Of a stretch of 64,000 nt of DNA, positions 9,742 through 19,320 are shown one piece after another (the stretch's first letter is position 1; every line of letters begins with the position of its first letter). A program made the position numbers and the translations under genes. This stretch comes from Paraburkholderia sp. BL23I1N1 (lineage in GTDB: Bacteria; Pseudomonadota; Gammaproteobacteria; Burkholderiales; Burkholderiaceae): the NCBI RefSeq assembly GCF_003610295.1, contig NZ_RAPV01000001.1, positions 5,022,001 through 5,086,000 of the forward strand, written 5' to 3'. The notes under the pieces are model-generated. The model ran no database searches. It was not told the DNA's origin and worked only from the letters and a program-made list of their open reading frames with translations.

Positions 9742-9880
9742 GATGGCGGTGCGATTCGGTTTGTGGATCGCCCAATCCCAACAACGGATTGAGATGCTAT
9801 CGACGCAGGAATTATAGTCGTATCGGACGCTTCCACGCTTCTCGGGGAAAGCGCCCGGATACGACGGGAGACAGGCCGCA

Positions 9881-10204
9881 ATGGAAACAATCGCTTTCCG
9901 GATGGTGCTCAACCCCGGCATGCGTGAGGAATACGAACGACGTCATGCGCAAATCTGGCCCGAACTGGTTGATGCATTGCACAACGCCGGCATGCGCGAG
10001 TACCGGATTTTCTTCGACGCGGATTCGCATCATCTTTTCGCCGTTCTCACGCGCACCACGAATCACACCGTGAACGCGTTGCCGCAACTCGAGGTCATGC
10101 GCAAATGGTGGGATTACATGGCCGACATCATGCAGACGGCCCCTGACCATACGCCGCTTGAGCGGCCACTCGAGCCGGTCTTTCATCTGAATTCGCTTAG
10201 CTAA
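9881..10204 (+). CDS. rhaM: L-rhamnose mutarotase
   Basis: A 107-residue protein of the normal RhaM size. Motifs FRMVLNPGMREEYERRHAQI and WPEL near the N-terminus, and MRKWWDYMADIM in the C-terminal half, match the RhaM/RhaU family. It interconverts the alpha and beta anomers of L-rhamnose, which supplies the right anomer to the dehydrogenase. It is the first gene of the unit that carries the lactonase and ABC importer, as in the rhizobial rha locus where rhaU lies beside the transporter. The intergenic region 9742-9880 must hold its promoter and the LysR binding site. Confidence 0.93.
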   Translation: METIAFRMVLNPGMREEYERRHAQIWPELVDALHNAGMREYRIFFDADSHHLFAVLTRTTNHTVNALPQLEVMRKWWDYMADIMQTAPDHTPLERPLEPVFHLNSLS

Positions 10205-10251
10205 CGTTACTGACTGTGCCCGGGCCTGGGTCTTTGGGCGGAGGACGTCGC

Positions 10252-11145
10252 ATGCAGGTTGTCGATTCGCATATCCATCTGTGGGATCTGAAGACGTATC
10301 GCTATCCGTGGCTGGAAAACCCGGGCGTGTCGTTCGTGGGTGACGCGCGCGAGTTGAAGCATGACTATCTGCTCGACGATTTGCTCGGCGAGGCGGGCGA
10401 TATCGAGGTGCTGAAACTGGTGCACGTGGAAGCGAATCACGATCCCGCCGATCCGGTTGAGGAAACCCGCTGGCTGCAATCCATTGCGGATCGCCCGGCG
10501 TCGCGCGGTATGCCGAATGCAATTGTCGCCGCTGTCGATCTGTCCGCCGCGAACGCACCTTCAATACTTGAAGCGCACGCGTCGTTCGCCAATACGCGTG
10601 GCATCAGGCAGATCCTGAACGTGCACGAGAACAAGCTGTTCGATTATGTGGGCCGTCATTTCATGCGCGAGCCGCAGTGGCGCGAGCATTTTGCCCTGCT
10701 GCGCCGTTACGACCTGTCGTTCGATCTGCAACTGTATCCGTCGCAGATGGAGGCGGCGGCCGAGTTGGCGCGCACGCACGGCGATACGATTTTTATCGTC
10801 AACCATGCGGGCATGTTCGTGGACCGCAACAGCGTCGCCGGTTATCGCGCGTGGCGCGACGGCATGCGACTGCTCGCGGGTTGCAGGAACGTCGCGGTGA
10901 AGATCAGCGGGCTCGCGATGTTCGATCATCAATGGACCGTTGAAAGCCTGCGTCCTTACGTGCTCGAAACAATCGATACGTTCGGCGTCGAGCGAGCGAT
11001 GTTTGCGTCGAATTTTCCGGTCGATCGCCTGTTTGGCTCTTACCAGGATTTGTGGCACGCGTATGCGTCGATCGTGGAGGGCGCGAGCGTTGCCGAGAAA
11101 GAAGCGCTGTTTTGCCATAACGCGGAGCGCTTTTATCGTATCTGA
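10252..11145 (+). CDS. Amidohydrolase-family lactonase, probable L-rhamnono-1,4-lactonase
   Basis: A 297-residue amidohydrolase-2 protein (COG3618 type). The N-terminal metal motif [10 protein letters not shown], the central VNHAG segment and FASNFPVDR near the C-terminus are visible. Members of this family hydrolyse sugar lactones in oxidative deoxy-sugar pathways, so the likely reaction is rhamnonolactone to rhamnonate. The ATG at 10252 is preceded by GGAGG; the upstream GTG/ATG extension adds only glycine-rich residues. It lies between the mutarotase and the transporter genes. The substrate is inferred from context. Confidence 0.82.
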   Translation: MQVVDSHIHLWDLKTYRYPWLENPGVSFVGDARELKHDYLLDDLLGEAGDIEVLKLVHVEANHDPADPVEETRWLQSIADRPASRGMPNAIVAAVDLSAANAPSILEAHASFANTRGIRQILNVHENKLFDYVGRHFMREPQWREHFALLRRYDLSFDLQLYPSQMEAAAELARTHGDTIFIVNHAGMFVDRNSVAGYRAWRDGMRLLAGCRNVAVKISGLAMFDHQWTVESLRPYVLETIDTFGVERAMFASNFPVDRLFGSYQDLWHAYASIVEGASVAEKEALFCHNAERFYRI

Positions 11146-11194
11146 CGGTTGGCATCGGAAGCACTCTCGAAAGCAAAAAAGAAGGAGACACGTT

Positions 11195-12751
11195 GTGCAG
11201 CACTCTCCATCCGCTGTGCCCAGGCTGGAACTCCGGCACGCGAGCAAATCGTTCGGCCGGGTCCGTGCGTTATCCGACGGCGATCTCGCGTTGTGGCCGG
11301 GCGAAGTGCATGCGTTGCTCGGCGAAAACGGCGCGGGAAAATCGACGCTCGTGAAGATTCTCGCGGGCGTGCATCAGCCGGATACCGGCGAGCTGCGGGT
11401 CGACGGTGTGGCACGCCGCTTCGCAACGCCTGCAGAAGCGCGCGACGCGGGCCTCGCGGTGATCTATCAGGAGCCGACGCTATTCTTCGATCTCTCGATC
11501 GCGGAAAACATCTTCATGGGACGGCAGCCGGTCGACCGGATCGGCCGCATTCAGTACGACGCCATGCGCCGCGAGGTGGACGGATTGCTGGCCTCGCTCG
11601 GGGTCGATCTGCGTGCGGATCAACTGGTGCGTGGTTTGTCGATTGCCGATCAGCAGGTGATAGAAATTGCGAAGGCGTTGTCGTTGAACGCGAACGTGCT
11701 GATCATGGACGAGCCGACCGCGGCCTTGTCGCTGCCGGAAGTGGAGCGGCTCTTTGCGATCGTGCGCAAGCTGCGCGAACGCGACGTGGCGATTCTTTTC
11801 ATTACGCACCGGCTGGATGAAGTGTTCACGCTGACGCAGCGCGTCACGATCATGCGCGACGGCGCGAAGGTATTCGACGGGCTGACCGCCGATCTCACCA
11901 CCGAATCCATCGTCGCGAAGATGGTGGGTCGCGATCTGGAGACGTTCTATCCGAAAGCCGATTTGCCACCGGGCGAAGTTCGATTGTCCGTGCGTGGACT
12001 CACGCGCGTGGGTGTTTTCAAGGACATTTCGTTCGACGTCCACGCCGGCGAAATCGTCGCACTGGCGGGCCTCGTCGGCGCGGGCCGCAGCGAAGTGGCG
12101 CGCGCGATCTTCGGCATCGATCCCCTCGATTCGGGGGAAATTTCGATTGGCGGCAAGCGCCTCGTCGCAGGCAGTCCGGCCGCCGCGGTGCGTGCCGGAC
12201 TTGCGCTGGTGCCGGAAGACCGTCGTCAGCAAGGATTGGCACTGGAACTGAGCATTGCGCGCAATGCCTCGATGACGGTGCTCGGACGTCTCGTCAAACA
12301 TGGCCTGATTTCCACCCGCAGCGAAACGCAACTGGCCAATCAGTGGGGCACGCGCTTGCGTCTCAAAGCGGGCGACCCCAATGCGCCGGTCGGCACGCTC
12401 TCCGGCGGCAATCAGCAAAAGGTCGTGCTGGGCAAGTGGCTCGCCACCCACCCGAAGGTCCTGATCATCGACGAACCCACCCGCGGCATCGACGTTGGCG
12501 CCAAAGCCGAGGTCTATGGCGCGCTGGCGGAACTGGTGCGCGACGGCATGGCCGTGCTGATGATTTCGAGCGAATTGCCCGAAGTACTTGGCATGGCGGA
12601 TCGCGTTCTGGTCATGCACGAGGGCCGTATCAGCGCCGATATAGCGCGCGCCGAAGCTGACGAAGAGCGCATCATGGGCGCCGCGCTCGGCCAGCCGGTC
12701 CCACCCTTGGGGCGCGCTCCCAAAGAAGCCCCGCTCGGGGGCGCCGCATGA
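11195..12751 (+). CDS. rhaT: Sugar ABC transporter ATPase with two nucleotide-binding domains (rhamnose importer)
   Basis: A 518-residue RbsA/RhaT-type protein. The first domain has Walker [10 protein letters not shown], Walker [11 protein letters not shown] and a signature degenerated to LSIADQQ. The second has a degenerate Walker [10 protein letters not shown], an intact LSGGNQQK signature and [13 protein letters not shown]. This asymmetry is normal for CUT2 sugar importers. The start is the GTG at 11195 behind GAAGGAGA; the longer frame runs back through the lactonase gene and is not real upstream. The next gene starts inside its stop codon. rhaT here follows the rhizobial name and is not the E. 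coli proton symporter. Confidence 0.92.
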   Translation: MQHSPSAVPRLELRHASKSFGRVRALSDGDLALWPGEVHALLGENGAGKSTLVKILAGVHQPDTGELRVDGVARRFATPAEARDAGLAVIYQEPTLFFDLSIAENIFMGRQPVDRIGRIQYDAMRREVDGLLASLGVDLRADQLVRGLSIADQQVIEIAKALSLNANVLIMDEPTAALSLPEVERLFAIVRKLRERDVAILFITHRLDEVFTLTQRVTIMRDGAKVFDGLTADLTTESIVAKMVGRDLETFYPKADLPPGEVRLSVRGLTRVGVFKDISFDVHAGEIVALAGLVGAGRSEVARAIFGIDPLDSGEISIGGKRLVAGSPAAAVRAGLALVPEDRRQQGLALELSIARNASMTVLGRLVKHGLISTRSETQLANQWGTRLRLKAGDPNAPVGTLSGGNQQKVVLGKWLATHPKVLIIDEPTRGIDVGAKAEVYGALAELVRDGMAVLMISSELPEVLGMADRVLVMHEGRISADIARAEADEERIMGAALGQPVPPLGRAPKEAPLGGAA

Positions 12752-13806
12752 TGCGCCATTCTACGACCCATCCCGCGCCGGTTCAGGCGCCGCTCCCCAA
12801 ACGCACCGGCAGCGCGCCAGGCGGCTTCATCGCGGGCATTGCGAAGAGCCGCGAGACGACGCTCTTCGTCGTGCTGATTCTGTTGATCGTGGGGACGGGG
12901 CTCGCGAAGCCGCAGTTCCTGAATCTGCAGAACCTGCGTGACGTGTTGCTCAATGTGTCGATTATCAGCTTGCTGACAGCCGGCATGACGGTAGTCATCC
13001 TGATGCGGCATATCGATCTGTCGGTAGGGTCGACGGTCGGCATCAGCGCCTACGCGGTCGGCAGTCTGTACGTTGCGTTTCCGCAAATGCCGGTGATCGT
13101 CGCGCTGCTGGCCGGACTCGCGATCGGTCTGGTGGCAGGCAGTATCAACGCGTTGCTCGTTGCCGTGGGGCGCGTGCCGTCACTGGTGGCGACACTCTCC
13201 ACGCTCTACATTTTTCGCGGCGCGGACTATGCGTGGGTCCACGGCGGGCAGATCAACGCGACCAGCTTGCCCGACGCGTTTTCCCGTCTTGCGACCGGCA
13301 CGTTCTTCGGCATACCGACGCTTGCGTTAATCGCGATCGTCGTGCTCGCCGGTCTGGCTGTCTATCTGAAGCAGTTTCGCGGCGGACGCGAGCACTACGC
13401 GATCGGCTCGAATCCGGAGGCGGCACGGCTTGCCGGCGTGAATGTGGAACATCGCGTCATGGCGGGTTTTTTGCTGTCCGGTGCGATTGCCGGTTTCGCG
13501 GGCGCGTTGTGGCTCGCGCGCTTTGGCACGGTCGACGCAAGCACCGCGAAGGGCATCGAGTTGCAGGTCGTGGCCGCCGCCGTGGTGGGCAGCGTCGCGA
13601 TCACCGGCGGTGTGGGCACCATCCTCGGCGCGACGCTCGGCGCGCTTGTGCTGGGCGTGATCAGCATCGCGCTCGTCGTGCTGCACGTCTCGCCATTCTG
13701 GGAGCAGGCGATTCAGGGTGCGCTGATCGTCGCCGCGATTACCGCCGACACCTTGCTGGCCCGCTCAGTCGCCAAACGCATGATGAGGAAACGCGATCAT
13801 GGCTAA
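12748..13806 (+). CDS. rhaP: Sugar ABC transporter permease (rhamnose importer)
   Basis: A 352-residue permease of the branched-chain/ribose type (BPD_transp_2) with about eight to ten hydrophobic segments. Visible landmarks are [20 protein letters not shown], where the family has its conserved D-L-S-V-G, and [16 protein letters not shown], the coupling loop. The N-terminal 40 residues are polar and cytoplasmic. The ATG overlaps the ATPase stop codon by four bases and its own stop overlaps the next permease by eight, which indicates strict co-translation. Confidence 0.9.
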   Translation: MMRHSTTHPAPVQAPLPKRTGSAPGGFIAGIAKSRETTLFVVLILLIVGTGLAKPQFLNLQNLRDVLLNVSIISLLTAGMTVVILMRHIDLSVGSTVGISAYAVGSLYVAFPQMPVIVALLAGLAIGLVAGSINALLVAVGRVPSLVATLSTLYIFRGADYAWVHGGQINATSLPDAFSRLATGTFFGIPTLALIAIVVLAGLAVYLKQFRGGREHYAIGSNPEAARLAGVNVEHRVMAGFLLSGAIAGFAGALWLARFGTVDASTAKGIELQVVAAAVVGSVAITGGVGTILGATLGALVLGVISIALVVLHVSPFWEQAIQGALIVAAITADTLLARSVAKRMMRKRDHG

Positions 13807-14824
13807 ACCCGACTCCGCGTTGCTCACGCGCAAACGCGAAACGCCGTTGCAATGGGAAGTGTTGCTGGTCATCGTGCTGGCTTTGTCGCTCGCGCTTGGG
13901 CGCTGGTTGTCGCCGGTGTTTCTCACCGGTTCGAACGTCAGCAATATCCTCGCCGATCTGACCGAGATCGCGTTGATGGCGCTGCCCATGACCTTGATTA
14001 TCGTCGCCGCTGAAATCGATCTTTCGGTGGCATCGGTGCTGGGTGCGTCCAGCGCGCTGATGGGAGTGCTGTGGCATATGGGCTTGCCGATGCCGGTCGT
14101 GATCGTACTGGTCCTGATTGCCGGCGCGCTGGCGGGCTTGCTGAACGGCCTCGTGATCGTCAAGCTCAATCTACCCTCGCTCGCGGTCACGATCGGTACC
14201 TTGGCGCTGTTTCGCGGTCTGGCATACGTGTTGCTCGGCGACCAGGCGGTCGCGGATTTTCCGGCGGTGTATACGGCGTTCGGCATGGACACGGTCGGCT
14301 CCACATTCATTCCGTTGCCGTTTGCGATCGTGATCCTCGGCGCGGTGCTGTTTACCGTGCTGCTGCAGTCCACCGCATTCGGCCGCAGCCTTTACGCAAT
14401 CGGCGCCAATCCGACCGCCGCGGCGTTCTCGGGTATCGAAGTCGCGAAGATCAGGCTGCGTCTTTTTGTATTGTCCGGCGCGATGAGTGCGCTGGCAGGG
14501 ATCGTCTATACATTGCGCTTCACCAGTGCGCGTGGCGATAACGGCGAAGGTTTCGAATTGTCGGTGATCGCGGCGGTGCTGTTCGGCGGCGTGAGCATTT
14601 TCGGCGGACGTGGCTCGATGTTCGGCGTTCTGTTGTCGCTGCTGATTATCGGCGTGCTGAAAAACGCTTTGACGCTCGACGATGTGTCGAGCGAAACGCT
14701 GACGATCGTCACCGGCGTGCTGTTGCTGGCATCGGTGCTGATTCCCAATCTGGTTGCCCGCTGGCGTGCGGCGCGTGACTGGCGTTTCATCGCGAAGTCC
14801 GCTTCTTCTTATCCTTCTTCTTAA
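13799..14824 (+). CDS. rhaQ: Sugar ABC transporter permease, second subunit (rhamnose importer)
   Basis: A 341-residue integral membrane protein, a paralogue of the preceding permease. Landmarks are IIVAAEIDLSVASVLGASSA and YAIGANPTAAAFSGI, the coupling loop. Two different permease genes are typical of the rhizobial-type rhamnose importer, in which RhaP and RhaQ form a heterodimer. It overlaps the first permease by eight bases. The substrate-binding gene follows after a 98-base gap. Confidence 0.9.
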   Translation: MAKPDSALLTRKRETPLQWEVLLVIVLALSLALGRWLSPVFLTGSNVSNILADLTEIALMALPMTLIIVAAEIDLSVASVLGASSALMGVLWHMGLPMPVVIVLVLIAGALAGLLNGLVIVKLNLPSLAVTIGTLALFRGLAYVLLGDQAVADFPAVYTAFGMDTVGSTFIPLPFAIVILGAVLFTVLLQSTAFGRSLYAIGANPTAAAFSGIEVAKIRLRLFVLSGAMSALAGIVYTLRFTSARGDNGEGFELSVIAAVLFGGVSIFGGRGSMFGVLLSLLIIGVLKNALTLDDVSSETLTIVTGVLLLASVLIPNLVARWRAARDWRFIAKSASSYPSS

Positions 14825-14922
14825 CGTTCTCTTATAACCGGCTCCAGAAGAAATACCCAATACAAAATACCGACCGACAACCTGGACAGCATGTCGTCCA
14901 ACAACAAAGCAGGAGACACCTC

Positions 14923-15930
14923 ATGTTCAATCCTCTACGTCACACCGGAAAAACTGCACTCTGCATTGCTCTAGTGGCGCTCAGTTGTGCCGCGTCCGCC
15001 GCGGGCCTGAAAAGCGGTCTGAAGATTGCCTTCGTGCCCAAGCAGATCAACAACCCTTATGAAGTGATTGCCGACGACGGCGGCATGGCCGCGATCAAGG
15101 AATTCAGCGGCGTGGGCAAGGTAGTGGGGCCGTCGGATGCGGGCGCGTCTTCCCAGGTGCAATACATCAACACGTTGATCACGCAGCGGCAGGACGCTAT
15201 CGTGATCGCGGCCAACGACGCGAACGCCGTCGTGCCGTACCTGAAGAAAGCGATGTCGCAAGGCATCAAAGTCGTGACCTTCGACTCCGACACAGCGCCC
15301 GAAGGCCGTCAGCTTTTCGTCAACCAGGCGAACGCGGAGGGTATCGGTCGAGGCCAGATCCAACTGGTCGCGAAGCTGATGGGCGGCGAGGGCGAGTTCG
15401 CCGTGCTGTCGGCCACGCCTAACGCGACCAATCAGAACACGTGGATCAAGTGGATGCAGGAGGAGTTGAAGAAGCCCGAGTACTCGAAGATCAAACTCGT
15501 GAAGATCGCGTACGGCAACGATGACGACCAGAAGTCGTTCGTCGAAACGCAGGGTTTGCTGCAGGCGTATCCGAATCTGAAGGCGATTGTCGCGCCCACT
15601 ACGGTTGGCATTGCAGCGGCGGCGCGTTATATCTCGTCGTCGTCGAGCAAGGGCCGCGTGCAGGTGACCGGGTTGGGCACCCCGAATCAGATGCGTGCGT
15701 TCGTGAAAAACGGGACGGTCAAGGCCTTCCAGTTGTGGGACCCGAATCAGCTTGGCTATCTGGCCGCCTATGCGGCGGCAGCGCTGTCTTCGGGGACGAT
15801 CGCCGGCAAGGAGGGCGAATCCTTTGATGCCGGCAAGCTTGGCAAGCGCACGATTGGACCGCAAGGGGAAATCATTCTCGGACCGCCGACGACGTTCGAC
15901 GCGAGCAATATCGATAACTTCAATTTCTAA
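14923..15930 (+). CDS. rhaS: Sugar ABC transporter substrate-binding protein (rhamnose importer)
   Basis: A 335-residue periplasmic binding protein (ribose-binding/Peripla_BP_4 type). Residues 1 to about 26 form a classic signal peptide ending in AASAA. The mature part begins with LKIAFVPKQINNPYEVIADD, which is characteristic of the RhaS group. The ATG is preceded by AGGAGACACCTC. It is the last gene of the rhamnose unit; placing the binding protein last is less common than first. The name follows the rhizobial rhaSTPQ system and differs from the E. coli RhaS regulator. Confidence 0.92.
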   Translation: MFNPLRHTGKTALCIALVALSCAASAAGLKSGLKIAFVPKQINNPYEVIADDGGMAAIKEFSGVGKVVGPSDAGASSQVQYINTLITQRQDAIVIAANDANAVVPYLKKAMSQGIKVVTFDSDTAPEGRQLFVNQANAEGIGRGQIQLVAKLMGGEGEFAVLSATPNATNQNTWIKWMQEELKKPEYSKIKLVKIAYGNDDDQKSFVETQGLLQAYPNLKAIVAPTTVGIAAAARYISSSSSKGRVQVTGLGTPNQMRAFVKNGTVKAFQLWDPNQLGYLAAYAAAALSSGTIAGKEGESFDAGKLGKRTIGPQGEIILGPPTTFDASNIDNFNF

Positions 15931-16186
15931 TCCGCGAGCCCGGCGCCGTCGCGCAAGGTGCGCGGCGGCAGGCAACTAGCAGCCGCCGTACTCAATATGG
16001 CACTCAGTTTGGTACGGGATATGCGTGCCGGGCGATCAAGCCGGAAGCCGATGCGGACGTATGCAGGAGCCTTCGGCGCAAACTTTAAGACCTATACTTT
16101 GAACCGGTAAATCGACCGTGGGCGTCGCGGGCCGGAACTGCTATCTTGAGTGAGAGCCGTTCGGACAAATCCCTGCCTGGAGGTGC

Positions 16187-16546
16187 ATGATGATCGAAGT
16201 GACCTGGCTGGTTGTGGCTGACGGGGGTCGCGCGCGTGTTTTCCAGATGCCGGGGCTGACGCTCGACCTGCAAGAAAAAGAAGAGCTCACCAACACGGAA
16301 TATACCGGCACGATGCTGACGGAAAAGGACCGTGAGAAATTCGCAAAGCGCGTTGCCGAGTATCTGGAGGTTGGTCGGCTCCATCAACTCTACAATCGGC
16401 TGAGACTCGCCATCGAGCCAAAATTTCTCGGCATGGTCAAAGCCGATCTCAGCGAGGAAACCCGCCGAATGATATTCGAGCAGGTTAGCGAGGATCTGTC
16501 GTCACTCGATACCCGGGACATTGAGGCGCGCCTGCGGCGACGCTGA
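16187..16546 (+). CDS. Host attachment family protein (Host_attach, eRF1-like fold)
   Basis: A 119-residue soluble protein. The start TWLVVADGGRARVFQMPG and the later REKFAKRVAEYLEVGR and FLGMVKADL segments match the family annotated as required for attachment to host cells (pfam10116). These proteins are related to archaeal/bacterial eRF1-like domains and their biochemical role is unsettled. The ATG at 16187 (or 16190) follows CTGGAGG. It stands alone between the rhamnose operon and a minus-strand gene. Confidence 0.8.
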   Translation: MMIEVTWLVVADGGRARVFQMPGLTLDLQEKEELTNTEYTGTMLTEKDREKFAKRVAEYLEVGRLHQLYNRLRLAIEPKFLGMVKADLSEETRRMIFEQVSEDLSSLDTRDIEARLRRR

Positions 16547-16665
16547 TTGGCCGCCTTGGGTGTCATAATAGTGCATTCATATAGTGAATTCGAACTTGCC
16601 ACGGGTCATGGCCTCGCAGGGCTTACGCGCACTAATGCGTGACCCACGCGCGGCGTATGCGCGAC

Positions 16666-16980
16666 TTACGCGCTGGTTTCCGAGCCACCTGATTCCTCGG
16701 CATCACGGAACCAGCGTTCCGCATGCGACCGCTCGGCGACCCAGGAACGACCCTGCGGCGTGTTGAACTCACGAGCGATGAACCGGTGCCCCCATTCGAG
16801 CCCGTCTCTGATTGCCTCTTCTTCGGTTAGCCACTCGGGTTGAACGGTTTTGGGGCGAATATCGATGACTGTTCGGGCGCCGTGACTCACACTCACACTG
16901 GCGATCCAGGCGCCGAGCGGGTTACGCTCAGGGCGCACAGCGATCTCGAATTCGCCGTAAGAAACAGTGCGTGCTGGCAT
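16666..16980 (-). CDS. Conserved hypothetical small protein
   Basis: A 104-residue soluble protein starting MPARTVSYGEFEIAVRP, behind AAAGGAGCGAACG. No catalytic motif, signal or membrane segment is visible. It has a mixed beta-rich N-terminal half and a charged C-terminus with repeated WVAERSHAERWFRDAEE helices. Similar small proteins with an opening YGEFEI-like strand are common in Burkholderia stress regions, but I do not recognise a named family with certainty. The frame can be extended upstream to 17127, but the extension lacks a ribosome binding site. Confidence 0.65.
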   Translation of the reverse strand: MPARTVSYGEFEIAVRPERNPLGAWIASVSVSHGARTVIDIRPKTVQPEWLTEEEAIRDGLEWGHRFIAREFNTPQGRSWVAERSHAERWFRDAEESGGSETSA

Positions 16981-17131
16981 CGTTCGCTCCTTTGCAGCGT
17001 TCAACGATTGATATCCGCCCGCGATGCAGCGTGCGCGCTTCTCTCCAGCACCATCATGCCGTAACCCCGGCAGTCCGACACGTGGATATTGCCGTTGAAT
17101 GACAAACCGGTAGACGTATTTCACCAATATC

Positions 17132-18214
17132 TAAGTGTTGCTGGTAAACGCGTTTGAATTTTGTTAACTTCGGCGAACCCATTGCGCCGGAGTCCAGATG
17201 AAGTGTGTTGTAGAGCTGAGCGAAGCCGAGGAAAAGACCTTGCAACAGATGTCGTTGAACCACCAGCATCGCGACATGCGCATCCGGGCCGCGGGCGTGA
17301 TGATGCTCGGCCGCAAGATCAAACTGACTGAAGTGGCTGCGCAGCTCAGCGTGAGCGGGCAGTCGGTCTACAACTGGGCGCGCGCGTGGCGGGAATCCGG
17401 CATATGTGGGCTGCTGGTCGGTCATAAAGGCGGACGTCCCCGTTCGTTGTCTGAAGCCATGATCGCCACCGCCATCGAGGCGGCCAGCGCCGAATTGATG
17501 ACGCTCAGACAGATTGCGCAGCGCGTTGAAGAAGCTCATGGTGTGCCGTTTCCCTGCCGCCTGGATACCTTGTCGACTGCGCTCAAACGAGCGGGGTTTT
17601 CCTACAAGCGTGGTCGCTATTCGCTCAAAAAAAGCGTAACCCCGAGGAGTTCGCCGTGAAGGCCTCCACCCTCGCGAAGCTACAGCAGGCCGCACTCGAC
17701 GGTGCGTGCCAGCTGTTCTACTTTGATCAATCGGGGTTCAGTGCTTCGCCCCCGGTGCAGCGCGGCTGGTCGCCCATCGGCGAACCGCATCGTGTGTTCC
17801 CGCAACCGCACTGCAAACGCTCCGTCCTTGGTGCACTGGATTTCGGCGCCAACCTGCTGACGTATCACACCAGCAAGACCACGATCAAACGCCCCGATGT
17901 CGTGCAATTCCTTGAGCAGATCGCGCGGAAAAGCACGCCCGGTCTGACGACCGTAGTGGTGCTCGACAACGCCTCGATCCATCACAACATCGATCAGGAA
18001 ACAATCGACCGATGGTTTCTCGAACATCGCATGGTGCTGTTCTATCTGCCGCCCTACAGCCCCGAACTGAATCTCATCGAAATCCTCTGGAAGCACGCCA
18101 AGTATCACTGGCGCGGCTTCGTCACCTGGACCAAGGAAACCATCGATGCCGAGGTCAAAAAACTGCTCGACGGATTCGGCTCAGATTTTCAAATCAGATT
18201 TTCGTGAACACTTA
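17132..18214 (+). mobile_element. IS630-family insertion sequence
   Basis: The element carries one frameshifted IS630 transposase. Its ends are inverted: CTAAGTGTT at 17131-17139 is the perfect reverse complement of AACACTTAG at 18207-18215. The TA at 17132-17133 and the TA at 18213-18214 fit the TA target duplication of IS630/mariner elements, which gives an element of about 1,079 bases from 17134 to 18212. Beyond the first nine bases the inner ends match only loosely. Perfect termini and intact catalytic residues suggest that it is young or active. Confidence 0.85.
17198..18207 (+). CDS. IS630-family transposase made by -1 frameshift
   Basis: Two overlapping frames encode one transposase. 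The first (17198-17659) has the helix-turn-helix domains, including LTEVAAQLSVSGQSVYNW and LKRAGFSYKRGRYSLKK. The second (to 18207) carries the DDE catalytic domain: FDQSGFS, VVLDNASIHH and SPELNLIEILWK. At 17627-17633 a run of seven A allows a slip by one base; reading on in the -1 frame gives KKKRNPEEFAVKAS, the normal IS630 junction, and a fused protein of about 336 residues. This is the usual production mode of many IS630 members by ribosomal or transcriptional slippage. Confidence 0.85.
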
Positions 18215-18313
18215 GCATCGGAGAAATCCATGTTCACATGTACATGACTTGCTCATAGACTTCGACTACAAAGCAATTGTGAGTCACGAACGTTTCAGTT
18301 GAGGGGAGGTTCC

Positions 18314-18565
18314 ATGGCACAGAATGACCTTTCATATCGGCGGTTTCTGGTCGCCTCAACGATCGCACCGCTGCAGGGGAACCGGGGGATGGTCACGGTC
18401 GATGTCACTACCGCGGATCCGGAGCGCATCGCCGATCTCGGAACGGCACGCTTTATCCATGTGGAACGGTGGGTTGAAAGAAATGAACCCGCTTTCGTTC
18501 AAGTTGTTGTGGACGAGTGTAAGGTCGCTATCGACCACTACGCGGACAACGTCGACGATAGTTGA
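18314..18565 (+). CDS. Hypothetical small protein
   Basis: An 83-residue acidic protein starting MAQNDLSYRRFLVASTIAP, with GGGGAGG just upstream. The frame has better amino acid balance than the Ser/Arg-rich overlapping frame of 119 residues. No domain is recognised. The C-terminal ERWVERNEPAFVQVVVDECK resembles a short beta-alpha unit. It lies directly after the IS630 element and is followed 29 bases later by another small gene on the same strand, so the two are probably co-transcribed. Function unknown. Confidence 0.6.
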   Translation: MAQNDLSYRRFLVASTIAPLQGNRGMVTVDVTTADPERIADLGTARFIHVERWVERNEPAFVQVVVDECKVAIDHYADNVDDS

Positions 18566-18594
18566 TTCTCCTGTCTCTCGGATGAGGTGTTGCC

Positions 18595-18792
18595 ATGCAG
18601 GAATTCGATTTCTACATCAACCTGAAGAAACCGACACTCGGGCTCTACGTGGAGAAGGGTGCAGGCCTCCCCGACCTCGTTGACACAAGTCAGTGGCAAT
18701 TCGACGGACACGTGTGGCAAAGCGAGCTGACACCCGACATCCTGAAGGGGCTCGAGGCCAATGGCCACGCATTTCAGGAGCTGGGTGGGTGA
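18595..18792 (+). CDS. Hypothetical small protein
   Basis: A 65-residue protein starting MQEFDFYINLKKPTLGLYV, behind GATGAGGTGTTGCC. Short aromatic-rich strands (FDFYINL, WQFDGHVWQS) suggest a small beta fold. It is probably paired with the 83-residue gene upstream. I recognise no family. Its position between an IS element and stress genes marks it as an accessory gene. Confidence 0.55.
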   Translation: MQEFDFYINLKKPTLGLYVEKGAGLPDLVDTSQWQFDGHVWQSELTPDILKGLEANGHAFQELGG

Positions 18793-18862
18793 TGGATGAC
18801 GGGTGATGCTGCGGCGACCCGTGCGCGCCGTTCCGAAGTGGCCGTGCTTCGATCCACTGCTG

Positions 18863-19072
18863 TCATTCGACCCCAACGATCACGCCCGAGGCTTTGAAAA
18901 TTGCGGTGGCGGATTTTCCGGCCGCGAGCCCGAGGCGCTCAACGCTATCGTTGGTTACGATGGCGACGATATCCAGGCCGCCCCGCGTTCGAAGGGTGAT
19001 TTCGTCGCTGACAGCGCCAGTTTTTATTTCGGCGATCTGCCCGACGAAATGGTTACGAGCGCTGGTGAGCAT
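18863..19072 (-). CDS. Molbindin (single TOBE/Mop domain molybdenum-binding protein)
   Basis: A 69-residue protein that is a single Mop/TOBE domain. The opening SARNHFVGQIAEIKTGAVSD, then IVAIVTNDSVERLGLAAGKS and AIFKASGVIVG, match molbindins of the Mop family, which bind molybdate or tungstate as oligomers and act as intracellular stores. It is on the opposite strand to its neighbours. The nearby FdhF-like molybdoenzyme (23.1 kb) and moaA-moaE-moaD (30.6-32.6 kb) make a molybdenum theme. The ATG lacks a strong ribosome binding site. Confidence 0.85.
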   Translation of the reverse strand: MLTSARNHFVGQIAEIKTGAVSDEITLRTRGGLDIVAIVTNDSVERLGLAAGKSATAIFKASGVIVGVE

Positions 19073-19320
19073 ATCGATCTCCGCTGGACACGTTATGGCC
19101 CAATCAGCAGGGAAGTTGGGTTGGCTGAACGATGCAAATCAGTGTAGTGCCGATTCGGGAATCCACAAGTCGCTCAACCGGGGATTCCTTGTATCGGTCG
19201 AGACGGCGCTTTGAACTCTACAAATTAGTACTATCCTAGCCTTAGGCTGGATGAAAGCGCGCCGTTGCATGATCGTCATTCGGCGCGAATCGCATGTCGG
19301 CCATGGCGAGGGAGAGAATC

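Noticed and set aside
11480..12619. Minus-strand frame of 379 codons opposite the rhamnose importer ATPase
   Set aside because: Antisense to a clear ABC ATPase; its composition (many His, Arg and Gln) is that of a shadow frame.
14971..15975. Minus-strand frame of 334 codons opposite the rhamnose-binding protein
   Set aside because: Antisense shadow without domain or start signal.
18324..18683. Frame of 119 codons overlapping both small genes after the IS630 element
   Set aside because: It is Ser/Arg-rich and crosses two better frames with good ribosome binding sites.
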